DNA of 64,000 nucleotides from Ciceribacter sp. L1K22 (GCF_017599385.1 NZ_JAGFPK010000001.1:1933441-1997440), one strand, 5' to 3'; counted from the first letter of the stretch, positions 48,105 through 57,364 are shown. Numbers and translations are program-made. Notes: generated by a model not told the origin, from the sequence alone.

Positions 48105-48974
48105 CTAGTCGCGATCCGTCTGCACGCGCAGTCGCCCTGCGAGATCCTGGATGTACTGCCAGGCCACGCGGCCCGATCGTCCGCCACGCGTGGTCGCCCA
48201 TTCCAGCGCCTCGCGGTGCAGTTGCTCGCGCTCCAGCGGCAGGCTGAAATGCTCGGCGTAGCCATCGATCATCGTCAGGTAGTCGTCCTGGCTGCACTTG
48301 TGGAAGCCGAGCCAGAGGCCGAAGCGGTCAGACAGCGAGACCTTTTCCTCGACCGCTTCCGACGGATTGATCGCCGTCGACTGCTCGTTCTCGATCATGT
48401 TGCGCGGCAGGAGATGGCGCCGGTTGGAGGTCGCATAGAACAGCACATTGTCCGGGCGCCCCTCGATGCCGCCGTCGAGCGCCGCCTTCAGCGACTTGTA
48501 GGCGGTATCGTCATGGTCGAACGACAGGTCGTCGCAGAACACGATGACCCGGTACTGCGTCGCCTTGATCAGGTCGAGAAGTTCCGGCAGGCTCGATATG
48601 TCCTCGCGATGCACCTCGACAAGTTTCAGCAGGTTGAAGCCGTCAGCGCGGATATCGGCGTGAACGGCCTTCACCAGCGAGGACTTGCCCATGCCGCGCG
48701 CGCCCCACAGCAGCACGTTGTTGGCGGGAAAGCCCTCGGCGAAGCGCGCCGTGTTCTCGTGCAGGATGTCGCGCACCCGGTCGACGCCGCGGATCAGCGT
48801 CAGCGCCACGCGGTTCGGACGCGGCACCGGCTGGAGATGGCGCCGCTGCGGCGCCCAGACGAAGCAGTCGGCTGCCTCCCAGTCGTTGTCCGCCGGCGCC
48901 GGTCCGGCCAGCCGCTCCATTGCGTCAGCCAGGCGACGAACTTCCGAGATCAGGTCCTTGATGCGTTCCGACAT
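48105..48974 (-). CDS. DUF815-family AAA ATPase
   Basis: 289 residues from ATG 48974 (GGGAGG upstream). Walker A in LLWGARGMGKSSLVKAVH, Walker B in RVIVFCDDLSFD, and sensor-like YATSNRRHLLPR define the DUF815 (YifB/RuvB-like) AAA family. The biological role of the family is not established. Divergent from yajC-secDF. Confidence 0.88.
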   Translation of the reverse strand: MSERIKDLISEVRRLADAMERLAGPAPADNDWEAADCFVWAPQRRHLQPVPRPNRVALTLIRGVDRVRDILHENTARFAEGFPANNVLLWGARGMGKSSLVKAVHADIRADGFNLLKLVEVHREDISSLPELLDLIKATQYRVIVFCDDLSFDHDDTAYKSLKAALDGGIEGRPDNVLFYATSNRRHLLPRNMIENEQSTAINPSEAVEEKVSLSDRFGLWLGFHKCSQDDYLTMIDGYAEHFSLPLEREQLHREALEWATTRGGRSGRVAWQYIQDLAGRLRVQTDRD

Positions 48975-49190
48975 GGATAACCTCCCGTTCAATTCTCCGG
49001 CATTGCCGGGGCATGTCCGCTTTTTCCGGCGCCTAGCATGGCAATTTGACGGTCGAAAGGGTAAGAGGCTGAAAAACGGTACGCCAGCCGGCTGTTTCGG
49101 TTGCATTCGCCCCGCTCGCCACTATATTCCGGCGGCCTGACGCGGGACGGAGAGACCCGTGCATTCACGAATAAGATGAGGGAGTTTCCT

Positions 49191-49538
49191 ATGTTCATTA
49201 CCCCGGCATTTGCCCAGGATGCGGCTGCCACACCCGCGGCGTTCGGCTCCGGTCTGGAGATGCTGTTCCTGTTCGCGCCGCTGATGGTGGTGTGGTACTT
49301 CTTCCTGATCCGTCCGCAGCGCCAGCAGATGAAGAAGCGTCAGGAAACGCTTTCGGCCATCCGTCGTGGCGACCAGGTCGTTCTGGGCGGCGGCATTTCC
49401 GGCAAGGTGACGAAGGTCATCGACGACAACGACCTCGAGGTCGAGATCGCCGAGGGCGTCAAGATCCGCGCCGTGCGCGCCTACATCGCCGAAGTGCGCG
49501 TCAAGGGCGAACCGGTCAAGACCGAAACGGCCGCCTGA
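49191..49538 (+). CDS. yajC: Preprotein translocase accessory subunit YajC
   Basis: 115 residues from ATG 49191 (MFITPAFAQD). One membrane helix (MLFLFAPLMVVWYFFLIRPQRQQMKKRQE) and a small cytoplasmic beta domain (GDQVVLGGGISGKV). Partner of SecDF, encoded 57 bp downstream. Confidence 0.95.
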   Translation: MFITPAFAQDAAATPAAFGSGLEMLFLFAPLMVVWYFFLIRPQRQQMKKRQETLSAIRRGDQVVLGGGISGKVTKVIDDNDLEVEIAEGVKIRAVRAYIAEVRVKGEPVKTETAA

Positions 49539-49595
49539 CGGGCGGGCCATAGCGGCCCGCACCGACCCCATACCTTCCCAGATATCGAGACCCAT

Positions 49596-52145
49596 ATGCT
49601 TCACTATTCCCGCTGGAAGACAATGTTCATTTGGCTGACCGTGCTGGTCGGCATTATCGTGGCCATGCCGAACATGTTCAGCGACGAGCAGCTGGAGCGG
49701 TTTCCGTCCTTCCTGCCGACCAGCAAGGTAACCCTGGGTCTCGACCTTCAGGGCGGCTCGCACATCATGCTGAAGCTCGAGCGCGACGATATCGTCAAGG
49801 AGCGGCTCGAGACCACCGTCGGCGACATCCGCGCCGCGCTGCGCGAGGCCGGTATCCGCTACACCGGTCTGTCCGGTGTCGGCCAGCAGGTCCAGGTCCG
49901 GATTGTCGATGCCAGCCAGGTTGATGCCGCCCGCGAAGCGCTGCGCGACATCACCACGCCGGTCAACGCCGGCGGCCTGACGGGCGGCACGGTCCAGGAA
50001 GTGGTGATCGAGGACGGCGAGGACGGGCTTCTGCGCCTGCGCCTCACCGACGAGGGCATCAATTACCGTGTGAGCTCCGCGCTCACCCAGTCGATCGAGG
50101 TCGTGCGCCGCCGCGTCGACGAACTCGGGACCACTGAACCTCTGATCCAGCGCCAGGGCGACGACCGCATCATCGTCCAGGTGCCGGGCCTCCAGGATCC
50201 GCAGCGCCTGAAGGCCCTGCTCAACCAGACCGCCAAGCTCTCCTTCCGCATGGTCGACACCACCATGCCGGTCGAGGAAGCGATCAACGGCCGTCCGCCG
50301 GCGTCGTCCGAGGTTCTCTATTCGGCCGACGATCCTGCCGTGCCGTATCTTGTCGAGAAGCAGGTGCTTGTCTCGGGCGAAAACCTCGTCGACGCCCAGG
50401 CGAGCTTCGCCCAGCAGACCAACGAGCCCGTCGTCACCTTCCGTTTCGACAGTCGCGGCGCCCAGCGTTTCGCCCAGGCGACGCAGCAGAATGTCGGTCG
50501 CCCGTTCGCGATCATTCTTGACGATCAGGTCATCTCCGCGCCGGTCATCCGCGAACCGATCGTCGGCGGCTCCGGCCAGATTTCCGGTAATTTCACGGTC
50601 GAGGGCGCCAATGACCTCGCGGTCCTGCTGCGCGCCGGCGCACTGCCGGCGACGCTCACCGTCGTCGAGGAACGCACCGTCGGCCCCGGCCTCGGCCAGG
50701 ACTCGATCAATGCCGGCATCACCGCCAGTATCATCGGCGCCATCGCCGTCGTCGTCTTCATGCTTGGCTTCTACGGCTCGTTCGGCCTGATGGCCAATAT
50801 CGCGCTGACCTTCAACGTCGTGATGATCCTGGCACTGCTCAGCCTGATCGGCTCGACGCTGACGCTGCCCGGCATCGCCGGCATCGTGCTCACCATGGGC
50901 ATGGCGGTGGACTCCAACGTTCTGGTCTACGAACGTATCCGCGAGGAGGCAAAGGCGGGTCGATCCCTTGTGCAGGCGATCGAGACCGGCTTTACCAAGG
51001 CCTTCGCCACCATCGTCGACGCCAACCTGACGACGCTGATCGCCGCCGTCGTGCTGTTCTTCCTCGGCTCCGGCCCCGTGCGCGGCTTCGCCGTGACGCT
51101 CGCCATCGGTATCGTGACCACCGTCTTCACCGCCTTCACGCTGACCCGCTGGCTGGTCGCCACCTGGTATCGCTGGCAGCGCCCGAAGCATCTGCCGAAG
51201 GGCATCCGCACCGGCATCTTCGACACGCAGAACATCCCGTTCATGTCGATCCGCCGGTTTACCTTCGCCATCGCCGGCGCCCTGTCGATCGCCTCGCTCG
51301 TCGGCTTCACCACGCTCGGCCTCAATCTTGGCATCGACTTCACCGGCGGCTCGATCATCGAGGTCAAGGCCCGCCAGGGCAATGCCGACATCGCCGACCT
51401 GCGCTCGCGCCTCAACGAATTGAACCTCGGCGAAATCCAGGCCCAGGGTTTCGGCGATCCATCGAGCGTCCTGATCCGTGTCCAGGCCCAGGAGGGCGGC
51501 GAAAATGCCGAGCAGTCGGCGCTGTCTGCCATTCGCGGGGAGATCGAGGACCAGTACGAGTTCCGTCGTGTCGAGGTGGTTGGCCCCTCCGTGTCGAGCG
51601 AGCTGACCGAGACCGCCACCCTTGGCGTCGCCGCGGCGCTGTTCGCAATCCTCATCTATATCTGGTTCCGCTTCGAGTGGCAGTTCGCCGTTGGTGCCAT
51701 CATCGCGACGCTGCACGATGTCATCCTGACCATCGGCCTCTTCGTCTTCCTCGGTATCGAGTTCAACTTGACGAGTATCGCCGCGATCCTGACGATCATC
51801 GGCTATTCGCTGAACGACACCGTCGTCGTCTACGACCGAATGCGCGAGAACCTCAGGCGCTACAAGAAGATGCCGCTCGACGTCGTGATCGACAGCTCGA
51901 TCAACCAGACCCTGTCGCGTACGGTCCTGACCGGCACGACGACCATGCTGGCGCTCGCGGCCCTCTACTTCTTCGGCGGCGAGGTCATTGCCTCCTTCAC
52001 GCTCGCCATGCTGTTCGGCGTGCTGGTCGGTACCTTCTCGTCGGTCTACATCGCGGCCCCCGTGCTTATCGCCTTCAAGCTGCGTCCGGAGACCTTCCAG
52101 GGGGAAGGCAAGGACGAGCTTGCCGGTGGCAAGGCGCGGGCCTGA
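49596..52145 (+). CDS. secDF: Fused protein-export membrane protein SecDF
   Basis: 849 residues: SecD (to ~540) and SecF (~560-849) joined in one chain. GLDLQGGSHIMLKLE begins the first periplasmic domain, with GIAGIVLTMGMAVDSNVLVYERIREE in SecD and LNDTVVVYDRMRENLRRYKK in SecF. Twelve membrane helices in two repeats. Uses proton motive force to pull exported proteins out of SecYEG. Separate SecD and SecF is the norm in enterics; the fusion is common in Rhizobiales. Confidence 0.96.
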   Translation: MLHYSRWKTMFIWLTVLVGIIVAMPNMFSDEQLERFPSFLPTSKVTLGLDLQGGSHIMLKLERDDIVKERLETTVGDIRAALREAGIRYTGLSGVGQQVQVRIVDASQVDAAREALRDITTPVNAGGLTGGTVQEVVIEDGEDGLLRLRLTDEGINYRVSSALTQSIEVVRRRVDELGTTEPLIQRQGDDRIIVQVPGLQDPQRLKALLNQTAKLSFRMVDTTMPVEEAINGRPPASSEVLYSADDPAVPYLVEKQVLVSGENLVDAQASFAQQTNEPVVTFRFDSRGAQRFAQATQQNVGRPFAIILDDQVISAPVIREPIVGGSGQISGNFTVEGANDLAVLLRAGALPATLTVVEERTVGPGLGQDSINAGITASIIGAIAVVVFMLGFYGSFGLMANIALTFNVVMILALLSLIGSTLTLPGIAGIVLTMGMAVDSNVLVYERIREEAKAGRSLVQAIETGFTKAFATIVDANLTTLIAAVVLFFLGSGPVRGFAVTLAIGIVTTVFTAFTLTRWLVATWYRWQRPKHLPKGIRTGIFDTQNIPFMSIRRFTFAIAGALSIASLVGFTTLGLNLGIDFTGGSIIEVKARQGNADIADLRSRLNELNLGEIQAQGFGDPSSVLIRVQAQEGGENAEQSALSAIRGEIEDQYEFRRVEVVGPSVSSELTETATLGVAAALFAILIYIWFRFEWQFAVGAIIATLHDVILTIGLFVFLGIEFNLTSIAAILTIIGYSLNDTVVVYDRMRENLRRYKKMPLDVVIDSSINQTLSRTVLTGTTTMLALAALYFFGGEVIASFTLAMLFGVLVGTFSSVYIAAPVLIAFKLRPETFQGEGKDELAGGKARA

Positions 52146-52149
52146 CGCA

Positions 52150-52548
52150 ATGGTGCTTGGCCCGACCAAGGGGATCGTCATCCGTGAGGCGCATTTTCCG
52201 GGCCGCGCGCCGATCGATGCCTATGGCAATGGCGGTTTCCGCTTCGCCGACATGTCGCATCGCGGTTCGCTTCTGCTGCTGCCGTCTGGCATTCACGGCT
52301 GGCAGATGACGGAAGACGAACCGCTGACCGTCGAAAGCCTTGCCAAGGTGATCGCCGACGCTGACGGCATAGAGGTTCTGCTGGTCGGCACGGGATCGCG
52401 GCTTCGCCCGATTCCGGCCCCGGTGAAGGAAGCGCTGCGTGCCGCCGGCATTTCCAGCGACCCGATGGGAACCGGCGCCGCCGTGCGCACGTATAACATC
52501 ATGCTGGCCGAACAGCGCGCCGTCGCCGCGGCCCTGATCGCGGTCTGA
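52150..52548 (+). CDS. Mth938-like domain protein (NDUFAF3 family)
   Basis: 132 residues from ATG 52150. VLLVGTGSRLRPIPAPVKEALRAAGI and the ending GTGAAVRTYNIMLAEQRAVAAALIAV are typical of Mth938/NDUFAF3. The mitochondrial relative assists complex I assembly. Interestingly the next gene is related to another complex I assembly factor, NDUFAF6. Confidence 0.88.
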   Translation: MVLGPTKGIVIREAHFPGRAPIDAYGNGGFRFADMSHRGSLLLLPSGIHGWQMTEDEPLTVESLAKVIADADGIEVLLVGTGSRLRPIPAPVKEALRAAGISSDPMGTGAAVRTYNIMLAEQRAVAAALIAV

Positions 52549-52580
52549 GCCCGAACGACAGACAAGAGAAAGTTGACGCT

Positions 52581-53435
52581 GTGACGCAGGAAGCGAGCGA
52601 CAACGGGGCGATCTGCCTCGACCTGCTGCGCGAGATTGATCGCGACCGTTATCTCGCCTGCCTTCTGTCACCTGCGGACAAGCGTCCGGCGATCGCTGCC
52701 CTTTATGCCTTCAGCGCCGAGCTCGCCCGCATCCGCGATCTCGTGCGCGAACCGCTGCCGGGCGAAATTCGCCTGCAATACTGGCGCGATTTGCTCGACG
52801 GCAAGGGCCACGGCTCGACCGAAGCAAACCCCGTCGCCGCCGGCCTGCTTGCCGCCATCGAACGTTACCGCCTGCCGCTTGCGCCCCTTCAGGCCATGGT
52901 CGAGGCCCGGCTGTTCGATCTCTACGACGACCCGATCGAGACGCGCGGAATGCTGGAAGGCTATGCCGGCGAGACCGCGTCGGCGCTGATCCAACTGACC
53001 GGCCTCGTGCTCGATCCGGCGGACGCCGCGCGCCACGCCGAGACCGCAGGTCATGCGGGGATCGCCCAGACGACTGCCGGGCTCATCCTTCTGATGCCGC
53101 TCCATCGCCGCCGCGGCCAGCTTTACCTGCCGCTCCAGCTGCTCTCCGCCGTCGGTCTTGACCGCGAGGCCTTTCTCGCTGGCGAGGACCGGCAAAGGAT
53201 CGGCGCGGCCATTGAGGCCTTCGCGGGCCTCGGGCGCGAACATCTGGAAAAGGCAAGGCGGGCAGGGCGCCCGTCGCCGTCTCTCGCGCCCGCTTTCCTG
53301 ACGGCGACCCTTGCAGCACCCGTGCTCGATCGCGCGGCGCGCGCCGGAGCCGATGGTCTGGATCGCGATCTGCGGCCGTCGCAGCTCCGCCGCCAGTGGC
53401 GCATGCTGCGGTTCCTGATGCTGCGCCGCCTCTGA
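52581..53435 (+). CDS. Squalene/phytoene synthase-like protein, NDUFAF6-related
   Basis: 284 residues from GTG 52581. LYAFSAELARIRDLVREPLPGEIRLQYWRD and YAGETASALIQLTG match the family, but the first aspartate-rich motif of true synthases is replaced (SAELARIRD), and the second is also altered. Catalysis of prenyl condensation is therefore unlikely. The alphaproteobacterial lineage gave rise to mitochondrial NDUFAF6, a complex I assembly factor, which fits the Mth938 neighbour. Confidence 0.83.
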   Translation: MTQEASDNGAICLDLLREIDRDRYLACLLSPADKRPAIAALYAFSAELARIRDLVREPLPGEIRLQYWRDLLDGKGHGSTEANPVAAGLLAAIERYRLPLAPLQAMVEARLFDLYDDPIETRGMLEGYAGETASALIQLTGLVLDPADAARHAETAGHAGIAQTTAGLILLMPLHRRRGQLYLPLQLLSAVGLDREAFLAGEDRQRIGAAIEAFAGLGREHLEKARRAGRPSPSLAPAFLTATLAAPVLDRAARAGADGLDRDLRPSQLRRQWRMLRFLMLRRL

Positions 53436-53524
53436 CTGAGGGCCGGAGGCCGGTCACACTTCGCGCAAGCCTCGGCTGTTATCTCTCACGGGAAGTTGAT
53501 GGCCGTTTGCCGTGGAGACAGGTT

Positions 53525-53986
53525 TTGAGCTATTTCGTCTGGGCCGTAATCCTCGTCATTGTTCTCCTGCTCGCCTGGTTTTCGACGCGCATGTCGAAAC
53601 AGGAGGAGGATGACGACCTGCACGACACGGGTCTTGCGATTCTCGAATTCGGCCGCGCTTTTCCGAACGAGGCGATCCGCGCGCTGCACGCGACTGCCAA
53701 CGGTCAGGCCGTCTTCGTACGCCTGCACGACAACAAGGCCGGCTTCATGCGCCATATGCGCAACCATTACGCCTGCCACCTGATCGAGCCCGGGACGGTG
53801 CGCGTCAGGCCGCTCGCGAAGGATACCGACTTTGCGGTCGAATTCCTCGACGCGCCGTTCCACAACGGCGAGTTCACCTTCGCCACGCCGCAGCAGGCGG
53901 CCGAAGTCTCTCTTTGGCTTCTGGGAAATTACGTCGCGCCGTCGGACATCGAGGTGGCGGAGACGCAGGGCAAGGCGACGAGCTGA
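53525..53986 (+). CDS. Membrane-anchored protein of unknown function
   Basis: 153 residues from TTG 53525 (GGAGA upstream). One N-terminal membrane helix (SYFVWAVILVIVLLLAWFS) and a cytoplasmic domain with GLAILEFGRAFPNEAIRALHATANGQAVFVRL and a WLLGNYV end. The same gene follows the phytoene-synthase-like gene in many rhizobia. Converges with trmFO with an 11-bp gap. Confidence 0.8.
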   Translation: MSYFVWAVILVIVLLLAWFSTRMSKQEEDDDLHDTGLAILEFGRAFPNEAIRALHATANGQAVFVRLHDNKAGFMRHMRNHYACHLIEPGTVRVRPLAKDTDFAVEFLDAPFHNGEFTFATPQQAAEVSLWLLGNYVAPSDIEVAETQGKATS

Positions 53987-53996
53987 GCCGTCGCCC

Positions 53997-55412
53997 TCAG
54001 AGGTCTTCCGACAGCCAGCCCTTGCAGTCGGTGAGCGCGCGCTCGGCCATCAGCTGCTTCTTCATGATCGACTTGTCCTTGCCGCGGAAGCGCTTGACGC
54101 CATCAGGCTTGACGATCGATCCGGGTTCGAGTTCCGGAAACAGCCCGAAATTCACGTTCATCGGCTGGAATGACCGCTTACCCGGCTCCTCGTCGCTGAC
54201 GAGGTGACCGCCGGTAATGTGGTTGAGCAGCGAGCCGAGCGCCGTCGTCGCCGGCGGCAGGCGCACCATCTCGCCCTTGCGGTCGGCGGCCGCGAACCGG
54301 CCGGCCAATAGCCCGATCGATGCGCTCTCGACATAGCCTTCGCAGCCTGTGATCTGCCCGGCAAAGCGCAGGCCGGTCCGGCTCTTCAACTGCAGCGACG
54401 GGTCGAGCAGGACAGGCGAGTTGATGTAGGTGTTGCGATGCAGGCCGCCGAGCCGTGCGAACTCGGCGTTCTGCAGTCCGGGAATCATCCGGAAGATGTC
54501 GGCCTGCGCGCCGTATTTGAGCTTCGTCTGGAAGCCGACCATGTTGTAAAGCGTGCCGAGCGCATTGTCCTGGCGAAGCTGCACCACCGCATAGGGCTTC
54601 ACAGCCGGGTTATGCGCATTGGTGAGGCCCATTGGCTTCATCGGCCCGTGCCGCAGCGTCTCGCGGCCGCGCTCCGCCATGATCTCGATCGGGAGGCAGC
54701 CGTCGAAATAGGGCGTACCCTCCCATTCCTTGAAGCCGACGGTATCGGCCGCGATCAGCGCGTCGATGAAGGCATTGTACTGCGCCTCGTCCATCGGGCA
54801 GTTGATGTAGTCCTTGCCGGTGCCGCCGGGTCCCACCTTGTCGTAGCGCGACTGGTACCAGCAGATGTCCATGTCGATGCTGTCGCGATGCACGATCGGC
54901 GCGATGGCGTCGAAGAAGGCCAGCGCGTCCTCGCCGGTTTCCGCACGGATCGCGTCGGCGAGCGCCGGAGAGGTGAGCGGACCCGTGGCGATGATCGCCA
55001 GATCCCAATCCTTTGGCGGCAGGCCGGTCACTTCCTCGCGGGTGACGGTGACAAGCGGATGGCCGTGGATCGCGGCGGTCACCGCGTCCGAAAAGCCATC
55101 GCGATCGACTGCAAGCGCTCCGCCGGCCGGTACCTGGTGCTTGTCGGCGCAGGCCATGATCAGCGAACCGGCAAGCCGCATTTCCGCATGGATCACGCCG
55201 ACGGCATTCGCCGTCGCGTCGTCGGAGCGGAAGGAATTGGAGCAGACCAGTTCGGCAAGCCCGTCGGTCTTGTGGGCATCGGTGCCGCGCACGCCGCGCA
55301 TTTCATGCAGGATGACCGGAACGCCGGCCTCGGCGATCTGCCAGGCGGCCTCGGAGCCGGCGAGACCGCCGCCGATGACGTGGATGGGGGCAGGGGAAGT
55401 GTCTTTTGTCAT
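53997..55412 (-). CDS. trmFO: Methylenetetrahydrofolate-tRNA-(uracil-5-)-methyltransferase TrmFO
   Basis: 471 residues. FAD-binding [22 protein letters not shown] at the N-terminus, [11 protein letters not shown] and [22 protein letters not shown] middle, and [19 protein letters not shown] are the TrmFO signature. Forms m5U54 in tRNA T loops with methylene-THF and FADH2. Confidence 0.95.
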   Translation of the reverse strand: MTKDTSPAPIHVIGGGLAGSEAAWQIAEAGVPVILHEMRGVRGTDAHKTDGLAELVCSNSFRSDDATANAVGVIHAEMRLAGSLIMACADKHQVPAGGALAVDRDGFSDAVTAAIHGHPLVTVTREEVTGLPPKDWDLAIIATGPLTSPALADAIRAETGEDALAFFDAIAPIVHRDSIDMDICWYQSRYDKVGPGGTGKDYINCPMDEAQYNAFIDALIAADTVGFKEWEGTPYFDGCLPIEIMAERGRETLRHGPMKPMGLTNAHNPAVKPYAVVQLRQDNALGTLYNMVGFQTKLKYGAQADIFRMIPGLQNAEFARLGGLHRNTYINSPVLLDPSLQLKSRTGLRFAGQITGCEGYVESASIGLLAGRFAAADRKGEMVRLPPATTALGSLLNHITGGHLVSDEEPGKRSFQPMNVNFGLFPELEPGSIVKPDGVKRFRGKDKSIMKKQLMAERALTDCKGWLSEDL

Positions 55413-55490
55413 GGCGGCTGATTATCACGGCGGTTCGGCCACGCCAATCGTCGATTGATGGTCACGGCCCGTTTGGCTGGACGCCGAATC

Positions 55491-55516
55491 AAAAACGGCA
55501 CCTTCCGGTGCCGTTT
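55491..55516 (-). terminator. Terminator of the first DUF1127 gene
   Basis: Minus strand AAACGGCACC-GGAA-GGTGCCGTTTTT, a 10-bp stem with T5 tail. Confidence 0.85.
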
Positions 55517-55542
55517 CGAATACCCTCGCTGGCGCGATCCGA

Positions 55543-55686
55543 TTAACGGAAGGAGCGGGAAGCGATGTTGCGGATGTCGTAGCGGGTGATGCCGATATCC
55601 GACAGGGCCTGGTTCGACAGGTTGCCCAGCTCGGACATGGTACGACGGTAGCTGATCCAGTTCTTTGCGATGCGAATCGGGTTCAT
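55543..55686 (-). CDS. DUF1127 protein, copy 1
   Basis: 47 residues: MNPIRIAKNWISYRRTMSEL, then GNLSNQALSDIGITRYDIRNIASRSF. The arginine-rich amphipathic DUF1127 helix (YRRTMSELGNLSNQALSDIGI) is intact. Such small proteins in Rhizobiales and Rhodobacterales act in RNA turnover and phosphate or carbon metabolism, and in Brucella several are activated by the LysR regulator VtlR. Its own promoter and terminator mark it as monocistronic. Confidence 0.9.
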   Translation of the reverse strand: MNPIRIAKNWISYRRTMSELGNLSNQALSDIGITRYDIRNIASRSFR

Positions 55687-55755
55687 GGTGTGTTTCCTCG
55701 GATTGAATTCTTTTGCGCCGGTGCTGCGGGTTATTCCGCATCAGCGATTGAGTGT

Positions 55756-55790
55756 TTTATACACGCGTTTAATAACGTTGTGCAGTGCAA
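55756..55790 (-). promoter_or_regulatory. Promoter of DUF1127 copy 1 with a T-N11-A (LysR-type) box
   Basis: The 13-base box TTGCACTGCACAA (55,790-55,778) lies 16 bases before a -10 TATAAA (55,761-55,756). Exactly the same box and spacing occur before the small RNA at 57,399. The box fits the T-N11-A pattern of LysR-type sites. Confidence 0.6.
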
Positions 55791-56047
55791 TTTATGTGCT
55801 CCTGCTATGCATTTGTGCAGGGTGGTGAACAAAGAGTAGGCGGAGATGAAAAAATGAGCCTGCCGTTGGGCTCTCATCATCCGGCCCCGATGGCGTTTTC
55901 TCTGTTACCCGCTTCGCCGTTTCGGAGCGGATTTTTTCCTGTTCATTCAGATATTTCATGGCCACATTCGCGGGATGCGATGGATCGTCACGCAGAGCGG
56001 CGCTAGCTTCGCGCAGTGGGTGTTCCATTGCGATATCGAGGTTTTCC
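55791..56047. other. Intergenic, divergent promoters
   Basis: Holds the upstream half of the DUF1127 promoter region and the promoter of the acetyltransferase. A minus-strand frame (55,792-56,049) is open here but overlaps the acetyltransferase start and is not accepted. Confidence 0.4.
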
Positions 56048-56680
56048 ATGCCGCTTCTGCATGCCGGCGCCATTCACCCGATCACATTGCCCGATGGCAC
56101 CGTCTATCGTGATACGGTTTATCTCCGGAATGTCATCGACCACCCGCGCATCGAGGTCGGGGACTACAGCTACTACACCCACTCGGGAGCGCCGGAGGAT
56201 ACCGCGCACATCTTGGCCCCGTATCTGGGGCCGGGCTGTCGAGAGCGCCTGACGATCGGCAAGTTCGTGCAGATTGCGCGGGGAAGCTGTTTCATCACCA
56301 GTTCCGCCAACCACCCGATGACGGGCTTCACCACCTATCCCTTCCGGATCTTCAAGCCGGAGACTTTTGGTTACAAGGACTTGCCGGTAAGGGATACGAT
56401 CGTGTGTCACGATGTCTGGATCGGTCACGACGCCACCATCATGCCCGGCGTGCGCATTGGTGCGGGCGCGATTGTCGGGGCGGCTTCGGTCGTCACGCGC
56501 GATGTTCCCGCCTACGCCGTGGTCGGGGGAAATCCGGCAACCGTCATCCGCATGCGCTACCCGGACGAGACCATCGTCGAGCTTCTCCGGATCGCGTGGT
56601 GGGACTGGTCCATCGAGCGGATCGAGGAAAACCTCGCCGCGCTGACCAGTGGCGATCTGTCCGCGCTTCATGCTGTTTGA
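56048..56680 (+). CDS. Hexapeptide-repeat O-acetyltransferase (CatB/Vat-like)
   Basis: 210 residues from ATG 56048 with GAGG six bases upstream. Left-handed beta-helix repeats (DVWIGHDATIMPGVRIGAGAIVGAASVVTRDVPAYAVVGGNPA) with the xenobiotic acetyltransferase marker ANHPMTGFTTYPF, containing the likely catalytic His. Relatives acetylate chloramphenicol, streptogramins or sugars; the substrate here is unknown. The last bases face a bidirectional terminator. Confidence 0.9.
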   Translation: MPLLHAGAIHPITLPDGTVYRDTVYLRNVIDHPRIEVGDYSYYTHSGAPEDTAHILAPYLGPGCRERLTIGKFVQIARGSCFITSSANHPMTGFTTYPFRIFKPETFGYKDLPVRDTIVCHDVWIGHDATIMPGVRIGAGAIVGAASVVTRDVPAYAVVGGNPATVIRMRYPDETIVELLRIAWWDWSIERIEENLAALTSGDLSALHAV

Positions 56681-56712
56681 CGAGCCCGCGACGCCTTGTC
56701 TTCTGCACGATG

Positions 56713-56741
56713 AAAAAAAGCCTCCCGCGAGGGAGGCTTTT
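56713..56741. terminator. Bidirectional terminator between acetyltransferase and DUF1127 copy 2
   Basis: AAAAGCCTCCC-GCGA-GGGAGGCTTTT, 11-bp stem flanked by A and T runs, serving both convergent genes. Confidence 0.9.
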
Positions 56742-56778
56742 GAGGCACCCGACTGGAGGGTCGGTTATGTCTGCTGTA

Positions 56779-56925
56779 TCAGCCTGCGATGGCTTCGCGA
56801 GCGACGCGGTGGATGTCGCTGCGGCCAATGCCGAGGTCGCTGAGTTCGCGGTCGGACATGCGGCCGAGTTCGGATACGGTCTGACGGTACTTGCGCCAGT
56901 TGTTGAGCGAGCGTGCGATTTTCAT
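56779..56925 (-). CDS. DUF1127 protein, copy 2
   Basis: 48 residues: MKIARSLNNWRKYRQTVSEL, then GRMSDRELSDLGIGRSDIHRVAREAIAG. Paralogous to copy 1 (same length, YRxTxSELGxxSxxxLSDxGIxRxDI). It lies downstream, in the same orientation, of a small RNA with anti-Shine-Dalgarno loops. That pairing is known from Rhodobacter, where a DUF1127 gene is co-transcribed with CcsR RNAs. Confidence 0.9.
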   Translation of the reverse strand: MKIARSLNNWRKYRQTVSELGRMSDRELSDLGIGRSDIHRVAREAIAG

Positions 56926-57189
56926 GATGAGCCTCTTTCCGGTTTGTCTGCCGCCGAAACCTCTTTGCGTTCCGGCCTTAATTCCATGACGCTAAGATAT
57001 GCTGCGCCGCGAAAAACTTGTAGAGCCAAGTTCAGAGACCACCTATGCATAGAGCGCATGACATCGTGGTTACCAATGCGTTAAATGCCCATTTATGCAT
57101 CATCAAGGCCGTGAGGCGGGCATAATGTCGGTCGTCCGCAAGCGTTTGCGGGGTGTGGTGGGAATGCAGCCGGAAAAGGGGAAGCCTGG
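56926..57189 (-). other. Spacer between the small RNA and DUF1127 copy 2
   Basis: 264 bases, no gene. Contains A/T-rich TGCATA-type repeats (ATGCATAAATG and CTATGCATAGG). A separate promoter for DUF1127 copy 2 may lie here, but no good -35/-10 pair was found, so read-through from the small RNA promoter is possible. Confidence 0.4.
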
Positions 57190-57358
57190 AAACAATAACG
57201 CCCACCGGGGGAGGAGGTCCGGTGGGCGTCATTTGAGGTGGCAGATGACTGGGAGGAGGAGTGTCACCTGCCGTTCGGCCATGCGCTGGGAGGAGGAGGA
57301 TGCGCGATGACCGAAGCTCGTTGCGGTGAAATCAGGAAGTCCTTCGTTCGCCGCCGTT
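57190..57358 (-). ncRNA. Small RNA with three CCUCCUCCC-loop hairpins (cuckoo/CcsR-like)
   Basis: On the minus strand three successive hairpins present CCTCCTCCC in the loop. Loop-motif complements are at 57,288-57,296, 57,251-57,259 and 57,209-57,217. The middle hairpin has an 8-bp stem (AGGTGACA/TGCCACCT as read on the minus strand). The last has a 10-bp stem (57,199-57,208 with 57,219-57,228) followed by TTATTGTTT and serves as terminator. The start (~57,358) is set by the -10 at 57,365-57,370. Loops of this kind are the defining feature of alphaproteobacterial cuckoo/CcsR RNAs, thought to bind RNA targets or proteins through the anti-Shine-Dalgarno motif. Confidence 0.75.
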
Positions 57359-57364
57359 GAATAA

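Noticed and set aside
49122..52181. Very long minus-strand open frame opposite secDF (similarly 24,471-26,831 opposite valS and 11,580-13,421 opposite eptA)
   Set aside because: High-G+C genes leave their antisense frames open. The translations are Arg/Gly/Asp-rich with no domain, while the plus-strand genes are unmistakable.
55792..56049. Minus-strand frame (MENLDIAMEHPLREAS...) beside DUF1127 copy 1
   Set aside because: The composition looks partly protein-like, but its start overlaps the acetyltransferase start on the other strand, leaving no room for a promoter outside that gene. Kept only as a possibility.
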